NCBI GenBank assembly: GCA_016787345.1
Contig: JAEUUU010000149.1
Span: forward strand, 1 to 64,000
Length of the DNA: 64,000 bases
Direction of reading: 5' to 3'
Source: Saprospiraceae bacterium
Lineage (GTDB): Bacteria; Bacteroidota; Bacteroidia; Chitinophagales; Saprospiraceae
Position numbers and translations under genes: made by a program. This document shows, in pieces, positions 1-7,939 of the stretch; within the stretch, counting starts at the first letter, position 1; each line of letters starts with the position of its first letter. The notes under the pieces were generated by a model. It worked only from the letters and a program-made list of their open reading frames with translations. It made no database searches and was not told the origin of the DNA.

Positions 1-59
1 CCCCCCCAAACCATTTCCAAATATTTTCCTAACACGCTCCTTTTTCGTGTGACTTTTTT

Positions 60-358
60 GAAACCCTGCGTTTCAAGTACATTACAACAGGCAGTCTGCC
101 TGCCAACCAGGGGAAAAGACTTCTGGAAAGATTCGCGAAAAACGCCCTCGGCGTTTCACATAGAAGGAAGAAGGATTCGACTAATGTTTCCCAACACTGG
201 TTGGAGCAGGCACGGCAAAGGAGTCGTGCCTGCTCGCCACAACCAGCCTGCTTCCCAAGAAATAATTTTACCGTCAGCAAATATTCCTCCTATTGCTCAA
301 AAACCGGTATAACCCTGACGATTTCGCCGCTCTGCCTACCTGGCAAAGCGGCTTTTTT
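60..358 (+). ncRNA. Candidate structured RNA (hairpin-rich non-coding stretch)
   Basis: No convincing protein is encoded in 1-473. The stretch is dense in perfect inverted repeats: 60-74 (5 bp), 88-102 (6 bp, 3-base loop), 140-156 (7 bp, 3-base loop) and 197-246. The last has a 7-bp outer stem, a 4-base bulge and an 11-bp inner stem, 18 bp in all. The series ends in a strong terminator at 326-358. That arrangement fits a short transcribed RNA, but I could not match it to tmRNA, RNase P RNA, SRP RNA or a known riboswitch. The 5' end is unknown and may lie before the window. Bases 359-473 show nothing else. The RNA interpretation is inference; the hairpins are seen. Confidence 0.3.
326..358 (+). 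terminator. Rho-independent terminator
   Basis: The 6-bp outer stem (326-331 with 347-352) is extended by four inner pairs across a single mismatch and is followed directly by a run of six T. It terminates rightward transcription from upstream of the DUF5916 gene. Confidence 0.75.
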
Positions 359-473
359 ATGCCCTAAATCTGCTTTTTAACCCTCGTTTTTAAACGTTGG
401 CCGACCCACGTGCAACGATTTTGGCAATCGGCAGTCCTTTGCAACAGCGAAAACAAAAACAAACCTGCGTCTT

Positions 474-2939
474 ATGAAATCCTGTCTGCTGGCCTGCCTG
501 CTGGTTTCTACCTTTTCATTCGGATGGAGCCAGTCGCAAATGGCGCCTAAAAAATCGCTTACCGCCATCCGGATTCAGGAACAAATCACACCGGATGCAA
601 ACCTCGACGAAGCCGCCTGGCAAACAGCTCCGGAAGCGACCGATTTCCTCTTCTTTTGGCCTACCCCCGGCAGACCCTCCACCCAGCGTACAGTCGTTAA
701 AGTTATTTATGACGATTTCGCACTTTATATAGGCGCTTATTGCTACGATACTCAGCCCGACTCGATCTTTCACCGCATTACCAAACGGGATGAACTGGAA
801 AATTCCGACTTCTTTGCCGTAGTGATCGATACGTATCGCGATGGTCAAAATGCCGTTCAGTTTGGCGTTTCGCCCGATAACGTCCAATTCGATTCCAAGT
901 TTAGCCTTGCCAATGCCAACGGCAACAACGGCAACAACGATGGCGAAGACCCCGCCTGGGATGCCGTCTGGCAATCGTCGGCCCGCATAACTGCCGACGG
1001 GTGGGTCGCAGAACTGGTCATCCCCTATAATGCCCTGCGTTTCCCCAAAAAAGAAAAACAGGAATGGGGCGTAAACTTTTACCGGGCTATCAAACGACAT
1101 GGAGAGAATGATTCCTGGAATGAGATCAAAGCTGATATCAGCGGTACATTGGCGCAAACCGGTATCCTGACCGGTATTGAAAACATCAAATCTCCACTCC
1201 GCCTGAGCGCAACGCCGTTTATTGCCGGATACGCCGATAACATCTACAACCAGCCCGGAGCGGGCTGGAATTATCCTTGGTCGGTGGGACTTGATGTGAA
1301 GTATGGTATCAATGAAGCTTTTACGCTCGACGCCACAATTATCCCCGACTTCGGTCAGGTGCGCTCCGATCAGCAAGTGCTCAATTTGTCTCCTTTTGAG
1401 GTTCAATTTCAGGAAAACCGACCTTTTTTTACAGAAGGGACCGAGCTGTTTAACAAAGGCGGCTTGTTTTACTCCCGAAGAATTGGCGCCAATAGCCAAC
1501 TGCTCAATGCAACTAAAATTTCTGGTCGCACCCAAAAAGGCCTTGGGATTGGGATTTTTAATGCCCTTGAAGAAGCGAAAGTAATCACTGAAACGGACGA
1601 AGAAACCGGCGCCCAGGTGCGTACGCCAATTTCGCCATTGACCAATAACAACATTCTGGTGCTCGACCAGAATTTGAAAAATAACTCCTCGATTACCTTT
1701 ATCAATACCAACGTCATGCGTTCCGGCGCCGTGTTGGATGCCAATGTATCCGGATTGCTGTTCAACCTGAAAAACAAGGCGCAAAGCTACGGGCTCAACG
1801 GAAAAGTCGTCGTTAGTAACCGAATTGCGCCCGAGAATAAGGAGAGCGGATACACGGTCGTACTCAGCGGCGCTAAAACAAGCGGCAACTTTCTCTGGGG
1901 CAGCGATTTTGTCCTCGAAAGTGATCGATACAACCCTAACGACCTTGGCCTGCTGTTTAGCCCCAATGAAGTAAGCCACGTTTTCTGGATCAACTACAAC
2001 CGTTACAAACCCTGGTGGAAACTCAACAATTACTGGTCGAGCCTTTGGATGTTTAACGGTGCGCTTTATCAGCCCTTCGGACAATGGACCGAGACCTCCT
2101 TTGGCTTCAATTTCGGCGGAAATACCCGTAATTTTCAAAATTTCGGCTTTAACAGCAACGTCTCGCCCTGGGGTGAAAATGACTACTTCGAACCGCGTAC
2201 CAACGACTTCAAAACTTATTACCACCTGCCGGCCCGACTCAATATGTATGCCTGGTATAACAGCGACAATCGCAAACGCCTCACTTTTTACCTCGAAGGC
2301 GGAACCCGTATTTTTAAAGAAGATGGACGTATCGGTTCAAGTTTTTACACGGGAATCCGTTGGCGGGCTTCTGACAAATTTACCCTCGGCTTGAATGCAG
2401 GTAGCGAACTCTCCAATAATAACATAGGCGGCCTTTGGTCCTGGGATATTCATGAAGATGCCACAGGGTATGAAGCCTTGCCGGAGAATCCGGTTGTGCT
2501 GGGGCGGAGAAATATCGTTGGACTAAGCAACAGCGCCAACGTCACTTATTCCTTCAATACTCGTATGAACCTGACTTTATACGCCAGGCATTACTGGCAA
2601 AAAGCGGAGTACGACCGTTTTTTCAGTCTAAATGACGAAGGGCAACTGGTAGAATCGCCTTATACCGGCGCTACTGCCTCGGGTACACCCCTGAATGATA
2701 TTGCTGTCAATTTTTTCAACATCGACCTCGTTTATACCTGGCGTTTTGCACCGGGCAGCGATATTCTTGTAGTGTACAAAAACGGTGTGAATCACGCTGA
2801 TTTTGGCCCGGAGGTGCGGCGTGGTTACTGGTACCACGTCGGGCGTTTGCCTAATTACGAAGGGTCCAATAGCTTGTCTGTCAAGATTTTATATTTTCTT
2901 GATTTCGAAACAATCAAAAAAAACGGATTTCAAATATAG
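474..2939 (+). CDS. Exported DUF5916 / CBM9-like domain protein
   Basis: The 821-residue protein opens with a signal peptide of about 20 residues (MKSCLLACLLVS, cleavage near FGWSQ). Residues about 30-210 look like the family 9 carbohydrate-binding-like beta-sandwich that begins DUF5916 proteins (DEAAWQ followed by VVKVIYDDFALYIGAY). The rest is a long aromatic-rich beta region typical of DUF5916, including PFFTEGTELF and a motif ending in SLSVKILYFLDFET. Alternating hydrophobic residues and a C-terminal end in FQI suggest an outer-membrane beta-barrel; that is inference. Family members are common in Bacteroidota, often near transporters or peptidases, and their substrate is unknown. The gene stands alone between two terminators and appears full length. 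The long antisense reading frame under it is a coding shadow. Confidence 0.85.
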   Translation: MKSCLLACLLVSTFSFGWSQSQMAPKKSLTAIRIQEQITPDANLDEAAWQTAPEATDFLFFWPTPGRPSTQRTVVKVIYDDFALYIGAYCYDTQPDSIFHRITKRDELENSDFFAVVIDTYRDGQNAVQFGVSPDNVQFDSKFSLANANGNNGNNDGEDPAWDAVWQSSARITADGWVAELVIPYNALRFPKKEKQEWGVNFYRAIKRHGENDSWNEIKADISGTLAQTGILTGIENIKSPLRLSATPFIAGYADNIYNQPGAGWNYPWSVGLDVKYGINEAFTLDATIIPDFGQVRSDQQVLNLSPFEVQFQENRPFFTEGTELFNKGGLFYSRRIGANSQLLNATKISGRTQKGLGIGIFNALEEAKVITETDEETGAQVRTPISPLTNNNILVLDQNLKNNSSITFINTNVMRSGAVLDANVSGLLFNLKNKAQSYGLNGKVVVSNRIAPENKESGYTVVLSGAKTSGNFLWGSDFVLESDRYNPNDLGLLFSPNEVSHVFWINYNRYKPWWKLNNYWSSLWMFNGALYQPFGQWTETSFGFNFGGNTRNFQNFGFNSNVSPWGENDYFEPRTNDFKTYYHLPARLNMYAWYNSDNRKRLTFYLEGGTRIFKEDGRIGSSFYTGIRWRASDKFTLGLNAGSELSNNNIGGLWSWDIHEDATGYEALPENPVVLGRRNIVGLSNSANVTYSFNTRMNLTLYARHYWQKAEYDRFFSLNDEGQLVESPYTGATASGTPLNDIAVNFFNIDLVYTWRFAPGSDILVVYKNGVNHADFGPEVRRGYWYHVGRLPNYEGSNSLSVKILYFLDFETIKKNGFQI

Positions 2940-2999
2940 GCCCTGGCCTTACGGCTCAGCATAAAGGAAAACTTCACCAGAAAGTTTGATTTGGTTTAA

Positions 3000-3029
3000 G
3001 CCCCGGCAAAAGTGCCGGGGCAATTTTTA
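3000..3029 (+). terminator. Rho-independent terminator after the DUF5916 gene
   Basis: A 9-bp GC-rich perfect stem (3000-3008 with 3013-3021), a 4-base loop AAAG and a downstream T run. Confidence 0.8.
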
Positions 3030-3037
3030 TTGGGTCA

Positions 3038-3232
3038 TTACCGTTTTGAAAAATATTTCTCCCGGTAGTTAACAGCGAATCTCATTCTTGTCCGATCTTC
3101 GGGTAACAAGTATGTCTGAACAACATCTTTATAATAATCTTTCTGCCATGCATAAACCGCTTTGCTCCGAACCAACCACCCGCCTGCCAGGGCCGGTTTA
3201 TATTTTTGAGGAACCCTCTCCCAATCCTGCAC
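3038..3232 (-). CDS. Uncertain small ORF, possibly a remnant
   Basis: A 64-codon frame lies between the DUF5916 terminator and the DUF1573 gene. The predicted peptide is rich in Trp, Tyr, Lys and Arg (for example KAVYAWQKDYYKDVVQTY), which resembles a piece of a real protein more than a random shadow, but no family was recognised. It has no signal peptide and no clear promoter or ribosome binding site. It may be the C-terminal remnant of a lost gene. The rest of the 2940-3332 gap holds only the terminator and an unsupported plus-strand frame at 3088-3327. Confidence 0.2.
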   Translation of the reverse strand: MQDWERVPQKYKPALAGGWLVRSKAVYAWQKDYYKDVVQTYLLPEDRTRMRFAVNYREKYFSKR

Positions 3233-3332
3233 CTCTTCGATTATTGTTCCTTGTTTTAAGCCTTCCGGTAGCTTTGCTCGTCAGTAGCCTCGCTTTTGTG
3301 GTTCGTATCGCCGGAATAGGCCGGTAATCTTT

Positions 3333-3812
3333 TTATTTCTGTGATTTTACCGGCTCCACCATACCCTTCAACTCGACCTTGGTTTCATTCGGATACGTGT
3401 TTGCTGTCACTCGTATCTGTTTGCTTTGCAGGCCGGTTTTACTTTCTGTGTTGAATTTTGCGGTAATTACACCGGTTCCACCGGGAGGTATGGGCTCTTG
3501 CGGCCATTCGGGTACCGTACAGCCGCAACTCGAACGTGCTTTTTGAATCACCAGCGGTATTTTACCGGTGTTGGTGAACTTGAAGGTATGCTCCACAATT
3601 TCACCTTCTTTTACAGTCCCAAATTCATATATCGGCGCTTCGTAAGAAATACGCGCCAACTGGTTGGTGTCGAGCGGCATATTGGCCGACACGGGGTTGC
3701 GCACCAGATCAGCATTCGGGCCGCTTTTAATCTCCTGAACGCCGCTGTCGCTTTGGCAGGCAAAAAGAATTGCCAGGCTGCCGAAAACAAAAAGCCAAAT
3801 CGTTTTTTTCAT
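3333..3812 (-). CDS. DUF1573 domain lipoprotein
   Basis: 159 residues from the ATG at 3812. An upstream extension of 39 residues is possible, but the signal peptide begins at MKKTIWLFV, so the shorter form is preferred. A lipobox (ILFAC, Cys19) predicts a lipoprotein anchored in a membrane facing the periplasm or surface. The body carries the DUF1573 signature: FGTVKEGEIVEHTFKFTNTG followed by SSCGCTVPEWP, an Ig-like beta-sandwich of about 100 residues related to ASH/MSP domains. The function of the family is not established. A TAnnTTTG promoter box lies 26 bases upstream of the start. The gene is divergent from aroK. Confidence 0.85.
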   Translation of the reverse strand: MKKTIWLFVFGSLAILFACQSDSGVQEIKSGPNADLVRNPVSANMPLDTNQLARISYEAPIYEFGTVKEGEIVEHTFKFTNTGKIPLVIQKARSSCGCTVPEWPQEPIPPGGTGVITAKFNTESKTGLQSKQIRVTANTYPNETKVELKGMVEPVKSQK

Positions 3813-3838
3813 GTTTTGTGTTGTGTTGGATGAGCGGG

Positions 3839-3846
3839 CAAAAATA
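3839..3846 (-). promoter_or_regulatory. Putative -7 box for the DUF1573 lipoprotein
   Basis: Minus-strand TATTTTTG matches the Bacteroidota TAnnTTTG box. No clear -33 TTTG was found at the expected distance. The location between divergent starts supports it. Confidence 0.35.
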
Positions 3847-3872
3847 CGCCCGACTGCACCGGCTTTGAACCG

Positions 3873-3880
3873 TACATTTG
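3873..3880 (+). promoter_or_regulatory. Putative -7 box for aroK
   Basis: TACATTTG matches TAnnTTTG and sits 17 bases before the aroK ATG, implying a very short leader. No convincing -33 element was seen. Confidence 0.35.
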
Positions 3881-3897
3881 TTAAAACACTGCAAACA

Positions 3898-4416
3898 ATG
3901 GGGCATCGCATTTTCCTCCTGGGTTTCATGGGCTGCGGTAAGTCCTGGTGGGCCGTCCGCCTGGCTGAGCGTCTGGAGATTCCGGCCCGCGATCTCGATG
4001 TGTTGATCGAGCAGGAAGAAGGGCTTTCGATCTCGGATATTTTTTCTCAACATGACGAATCTTATTTCCGCGACTCCGAAGCGCGTTGTCTGAGGCAAAC
4101 CGTCCGCTGGCCCGATCTTGTGCTGGCCACGGGAGGCGGAACGCCCATGTTTTATGACAATATGTGTTGGATGAATGATACGGGTATAACTATTTTTCTC
4201 GATCCGCCGGCTGCTGTTTTAACGGAACGCCTGCGCGAAGAAACCGGGCTGCGCCCTTTGTTGAGCGGAGTTAAATCATCTGATCTACAATTATTTATTG
4301 AACAAAAACTTGCCGAGCGCCGGCCCGTGTACGAACAAGCCCGGATAGTGCTCCGCGGGGTGCAAGGCCCGACCTTTGAAGATCAATTGCTGAAAGCGGT
4401 AGCGCAGAACCGTTGA
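3898..4416 (+). CDS. aroK: Shikimate kinase
   Basis: Phosphorylates shikimate to shikimate 3-phosphate in the cytoplasmic chorismate pathway for aromatic amino acids. From the ATG at 3898 the protein has 172 residues, the usual length. The P-loop is GFMGCGKS (9-16). Shikimate-binding residues fall at the classical places: Asp34, Arg58 in YFRDSE, Gly79-81 in TGGGTP, and the lid arginine in RPLL (Arg119). A longer reading frame begins at 3811, but it would overlap the divergent DUF1573 start and has no family similarity. The gene converges with recQ, with only 7 bases between the two stop codons and no obvious terminator hairpin. Confidence 0.93.
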   Translation: MGHRIFLLGFMGCGKSWWAVRLAERLEIPARDLDVLIEQEEGLSISDIFSQHDESYFRDSEARCLRQTVRWPDLVLATGGGTPMFYDNMCWMNDTGITIFLDPPAAVLTERLREETGLRPLLSGVKSSDLQLFIEQKLAERRPVYEQARIVLRGVQGPTFEDQLLKAVAQNR

Positions 4417-4423
4417 TGGGCGC

Positions 4424-6328
4424 TCAGGTTTTCCAGCGCAGTTTCCCGCCTTCCAACTCTTCCAGCATCTTTTCATCGAGCAGATACCCCAGCGTTTTGG
4501 CGACGGCTTCGTGTCGTTTCATGGCAAATGCTTCGAGAATTTGTTCAAAACGAAGCGGTTCGTGGCGCAACACTTCCCGAATTTTGGAAGCGTACCGATC
4601 GAACTCATCATTGTCGAGCTCGGATTTATTGCGGCCGGTACATACGTCGCAAATGCCACACGCGGGTGCATCTTCTTCTCCAAAATACGCCAGCAACTGT
4701 CGGCTTCTGCAACGCAAAGTATCGGCATACCGGATAGCCGACTCAACTCTGACCTCGGCTCTGGATTTACGCAGTTGATATTTTTTCTGATCGATGGTGA
4801 GATTTTCGGCTGCAACGCGTTCGCGCGCGAAAGTCAGCTGCGTGCTTTCATGCCTCGGTTCGTAGTGCAGGATGCCTTCTTTTTCAGCAGTTTGCAACAC
4901 TTGTTGCAGTGTTTCGGCCGGCATATTTGCATATTTGGCCAAAGTAGGCTCACTGATTTCCACAAAGTCCTGATGCACGCCCGGGTATGCCCTGAGCAAC
5001 ACTTTTACGACCATGTCGGCCTGCTTGTTGCGAATCTGATAGTCGTACAAAGCCTCGCGTGCGGCCGTAATGTGTACCCGGGAGGGTAATGCCGCGGCAT
5101 CGGATACAACGATCCAGCCCTCCTGTTCGAGCAGACGAAGCGCGGCATGGGTTGGCGCCAGTTCGAGTTTGTAGGTGGCGCAGAAAAGGTTGAAATCAAA
5201 GTCGAAACTTTCTCCTGCGCCACCGCCTACAGCCAGTTGGCTGAAATTGCCCAGCGCCTGGTACACCCTGCGAATCAGGGCCATCTCGGGAAATGCGGCC
5301 TGTACGTGAAATCGCAACCCCTGCGCATCGGCTGAAACGTAAAACAGGACGGCGTAGGCTTTATTGCCGTCTCGCCCGGCGCGCCCGGCCTCCTGAAAAT
5401 AGGCTTCAAGGCTGTCGGGAAGCCCGAGATGCACCACGCTGCGCACATCGGGCTTGTCGATGCCCATACCGAAAGCATTGGTACAGACCATCACCCGCAC
5501 CCGGTTGTTGATCCAGGCTTCCTGCCGCGTATTCCGCTCTTCGTGGGTCAGCCCGGCATGGTAGAGTTCGGCAGAGATACCGTTTTTGCGCAAAAACTCT
5601 GCGACCTCCTTGGTTTCGCCCCTGCTGCGCACGTAAACAATGCCTGTTCCCGGTACGCGGCGAAACACGTCGAGCATTTTGGCGTGCTTATGGGTTTCAT
5701 ACAGCACGGAGTAGGAAAGGTTGGTGCGTTGAAAACTTTGCTGGAATACCCTCGGCGTGCGAAATGCCAGTTTTTCCTGAATATCTTTTACTACCTCCTG
5801 CGTGGCAGTGGCCGTAAGGGCAAGGATGGGTACAGCTGGCAGCAGGACGCGCAAATCCGCGATCTGAAGATATGGCGGCCGGAAATCGTAGCCCCATTGA
5901 CTGATACAATGCGCTTCGTCGACGGCCAGCAGGTTGACGTTCATGCGGCGGATACGCTCGCGGGCCAGATCGGTTTGAAGGCGTTCGGGACTGACGTACA
6001 GGAGTTTGTAGGCGCCCTGACAGGCATTTTCAAATACAATGTCTACCTCGCGTCGGCTCATGCCCGAATAGATCGCGGCCGCCGCGATACCGCGCTTGCG
6101 GAGGTTGAGCACCTGGTCTTTCATGAGTGCAATCAGGGGCGACACGACGATACACACACCCTCCCGGCACAGCGCCGGCACCTGGTAGCAGATTGATTTA
6201 CCGCCGCCGGTAGGCAGCAGCGCGAGGGTATCATGTCCGCCCAGGACGGAATGGATAATTTCGTCCTGCAATGGGCGAAAAACATCGTAGCCCCAGTACT
6301 GTCGAAGTATGTCGAGCGGTTGTGACAT
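4424..6328 (-). CDS. recQ: ATP-dependent DNA helicase RecQ
   Basis: 634 residues. A superfamily 2 helicase that unwinds DNA 3' to 5' in recombinational repair. Walker A is TGGGKS (40-45), motif II is DEAH (137-140), and motif III is ALTATAT. The second RecA-like domain includes YHAGLTHEERN and QEAGRAGRDG (motif VI). The RQC zinc site is intact, with Cys540, Cys557, Cys560 and Cys563, followed by a winged-helix region. The protein ends after an RQC-like tail without a recognisable HRDC domain, so it is of the shorter RecQ type found in many Bacteroidota. A TAnnTTTG box lies 11 bases upstream of the ATG. Confidence 0.95.
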   Translation of the reverse strand: MSQPLDILRQYWGYDVFRPLQDEIIHSVLGGHDTLALLPTGGGKSICYQVPALCREGVCIVVSPLIALMKDQVLNLRKRGIAAAAIYSGMSRREVDIVFENACQGAYKLLYVSPERLQTDLARERIRRMNVNLLAVDEAHCISQWGYDFRPPYLQIADLRVLLPAVPILALTATATQEVVKDIQEKLAFRTPRVFQQSFQRTNLSYSVLYETHKHAKMLDVFRRVPGTGIVYVRSRGETKEVAEFLRKNGISAELYHAGLTHEERNTRQEAWINNRVRVMVCTNAFGMGIDKPDVRSVVHLGLPDSLEAYFQEAGRAGRDGNKAYAVLFYVSADAQGLRFHVQAAFPEMALIRRVYQALGNFSQLAVGGGAGESFDFDFNLFCATYKLELAPTHAALRLLEQEGWIVVSDAAALPSRVHITAAREALYDYQIRNKQADMVVKVLLRAYPGVHQDFVEISEPTLAKYANMPAETLQQVLQTAEKEGILHYEPRHESTQLTFARERVAAENLTIDQKKYQLRKSRAEVRVESAIRYADTLRCRSRQLLAYFGEEDAPACGICDVCTGRNKSELDNDEFDRYASKIREVLRHEPLRFEQILEAFAMKRHEAVAKTLGYLLDEKMLEELEGGKLRWKT

Positions 6329-6338
6329 GGCAACGAGG

Positions 6339-6346
6339 CAAAGATA
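6339..6346 (-). promoter_or_regulatory. Putative -7 box for recQ
   Basis: Minus-strand TATCTTTG matches TAnnTTTG. It lies so close to the recQ ATG at 6328 that the transcript would be almost leaderless. Confidence 0.35.
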
Positions 6347-6401
6347 GGCGAGGTGCGCTGCTGGCGTAGCGGTAAGAATGGCAGGTCAGCGATTAAATAT
6401 C

Positions 6402-6437
6402 AAAAAAAAACGGCACAACCATCCGGTCGTGCCGTTT
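6402..6437 (-). terminator. Terminator of tRNA-Ser
   Basis: A 9-bp perfect stem (6408-6416 with 6429-6437), followed on the minus strand by a run of T (A run 6402-6410 on the plus strand). It starts 11 bases beyond the tRNA 3' end. Confidence 0.8.
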
Positions 6438-6447
6438 CAAAATAATG

Positions 6448-6534
6448 CGGAGGGGGAGGGATTCGAACCCCCGGTACCCTTACGAGTACGGCGGTTTTCA
6501 AGACCGCTCCATTCAACCACTCTGGCACCCCTCC
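6448..6534 (-). tRNA. tRNA-Ser (anticodon UGA)
   Basis: 87 bases with the long variable arm typical of class II serine tRNAs. The 7-bp acceptor stem pairs GGAGGGG with CCCCTCC, the T loop is TTCGAAT, and the discriminator base is G as in serine tRNAs. The anticodon TGA lies at 6498-6500 (complement) within a loop CTTGAAA. The 3' CCA is not encoded. It is followed by its own terminator and preceded by a -7 box just behind the stop codon of the upstream gene. Confidence 0.95.
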
Positions 6535-6548
6535 TCGTTTCAGCGCGG

Positions 6549-6556
6549 CAAAAGTA
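6549..6556 (-). promoter_or_regulatory. Putative -7 box for tRNA-Ser
   Basis: Minus-strand TACTTTTG (TAnnTTTG) ends 14 bases before the tRNA 5' end, the distance expected for a start site just ahead of the tRNA. No good -33 match was seen. Confidence 0.45.
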
Positions 6557-6558
6557 AT

Positions 6559-7590
6559 CTAATCTGACGGCATTTTCAGTACCGTGGGTACGTTGTCTTT
6601 TTGTTCGATCTGGTTGAAAAACAGTTCGAGATAGCGGATCATATCATCGGAGGATTCCCTCGACAAATACTTGTTTTTGCAGAGGCCCAGGAAGTCTTTG
6701 CGGGCGCTGCGCAGCATTTGCGTAGCGCGTTTGAGTGATTCCTGTGGGATGCCGTTGGCCATCAGGAAGCGGTCGCGTACGGTACGCAGGCCAGTGTCGC
6801 TCGACGGACTGGAATAAGGTGCGCTCACGAGACCGGAAAAATCAAAATCGTAAGGCACTACCAGCACCTTTCCCGTTTCTGCCGAACGAATAAGGCGGAT
6901 ATTGCGCATCATCGACACGTCCCAGTCGGTATTGCCAATCATGTACTGAAACATACACACCAGCGCCGCCTGATTCATGATAAGGCTGTCGGGCGGTATG
7001 CCGTATTGTTCCACAAGCGTGCCGCCGAGTCGCGCCACGGTTTCTTCCTCGTCTTCGATGAGCAGGCAATACATATTCCGCTTGGATTCGACATGAGTGT
7101 CTTTCAGTGTAAGGCGGATGAGCCGGGCTTTGACGCTGGCTGCGGTCATGTGTTCGAACATGCGATAAGCCACATATTCGCGGATGATGAGTTCGTCGCC
7201 TCGCGGATTGTCGTAGCAGGGCATGACGATCTTGACCTCGTTGAGTGTGTCCAGCCCTTCGGCTCGTAGCCCTTTTTTGGAGAATTTGACTTTGAGCGGG
7301 GGCTCTTCGCAAACTTTCCGCCGGTATTTACCGCGGGGTTTTACTTCTACCTGATAGGTTTTGCCGTTGGCGTCGGTGAGAGTGGCAGGGAAGTACTGGT
7401 TGGTTTTGCGGTTTTCGAGCAGGGTCGTGTAGTCCATCTCAAGCGTGAGCTTTGCGGCTTCTTCCTGTGTGAGACGGTCGAATATGGTAGGCATGCGAAG
7501 ACCATTGCCCTGAGCCGATGCGATTTGAGAAATCAGCAGTAAAACGGCGCAGGCAAACAGTCGAAGCAAGGATTTTTCGCGTACGATCAT
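6559..7590 (-). CDS. Exported CotH-like (atypical kinase fold) protein
   Basis: 343 residues with a signal peptide (cleavage near ASAQG, residue 27). I recognise no named family with certainty, but several blocks match the layout of CotH spore-coat kinases and related atypical kinases: KPRGKYRR near 84-91, GNTDWDVS (219-226) with Asn230 in MMRN, and VVPYDFDFSG (244-253). In CotH the comparable Asn/Asp blocks bind Mg-ATP. The function here is therefore inferred to be phosphotransfer or a degenerate version, outside the cytoplasm. It has neither a T9SS sorting domain nor a lipobox, so it is probably periplasmic. A second, much larger CotH protein lies at 41862-44630. Confidence 0.65.
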   Translation of the reverse strand: MIVREKSLLRLFACAVLLLISQIASAQGNGLRMPTIFDRLTQEEAAKLTLEMDYTTLLENRKTNQYFPATLTDANGKTYQVEVKPRGKYRRKVCEEPPLKVKFSKKGLRAEGLDTLNEVKIVMPCYDNPRGDELIIREYVAYRMFEHMTAASVKARLIRLTLKDTHVESKRNMYCLLIEDEEETVARLGGTLVEQYGIPPDSLIMNQAALVCMFQYMIGNTDWDVSMMRNIRLIRSAETGKVLVVPYDFDFSGLVSAPYSSPSSDTGLRTVRDRFLMANGIPQESLKRATQMLRSARKDFLGLCKNKYLSRESSDDMIRYLELFFNQIEQKDNVPTVLKMPSD

Positions 7591-7939
7591 ATGGGTGAAA
7601 TTTCATTCGGAAAACAATTGGTGCGGCCGCTGAGTTCCGGATGTTGGGCCAATGATTATTAAATAGAGATTAAGATTGTGGAATTTTCTTTGGATGGAGA
7701 TTTAAAAAAACGCAACCGGCAGAATTATTGCAAACTTCGGCATCCTGGCGGAGGGACCAAAATTTTTCGATGAAAAAACTTTTTTACCACCTGTTCCAAA
7801 TGTCCGTTATGGACAAGATTGGCAAAGTCCGGGTTGCAAAATCAGAAGAAATGTCGGCCACCGACAAGCCGGCCCCGTTTTGTTTTTTAATTTTGCCCCT
7901 CACAGCAAAGATTTTCGAGATCAATCTAACTTTCGACTA
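7591..7939. other. Intergenic region between divergent genes
   Basis: About 350 bases separating the CotH-like gene and the metalloprotease. A short frame (7728-7939) has no supporting feature. The only recognisable signal is TAATTTTG at 7888-7895, a possible -7 box for the metalloprotease with a leader of about 40 bases. No terminator or repeat was seen. Confidence 0.4.

Noticed and set aside
516-2225. A 569-codon antisense frame under the DUF5916 gene
   Set aside because: The sense strand has signal peptide and family motifs throughout. The antisense product has low-complexity composition and no start signal.
7728-7939. A 70-codon frame before the metalloprotease
   Set aside because: It reads out of frame with the gene, has no recognisable features, and overlaps the presumed promoter at 7888-7895.
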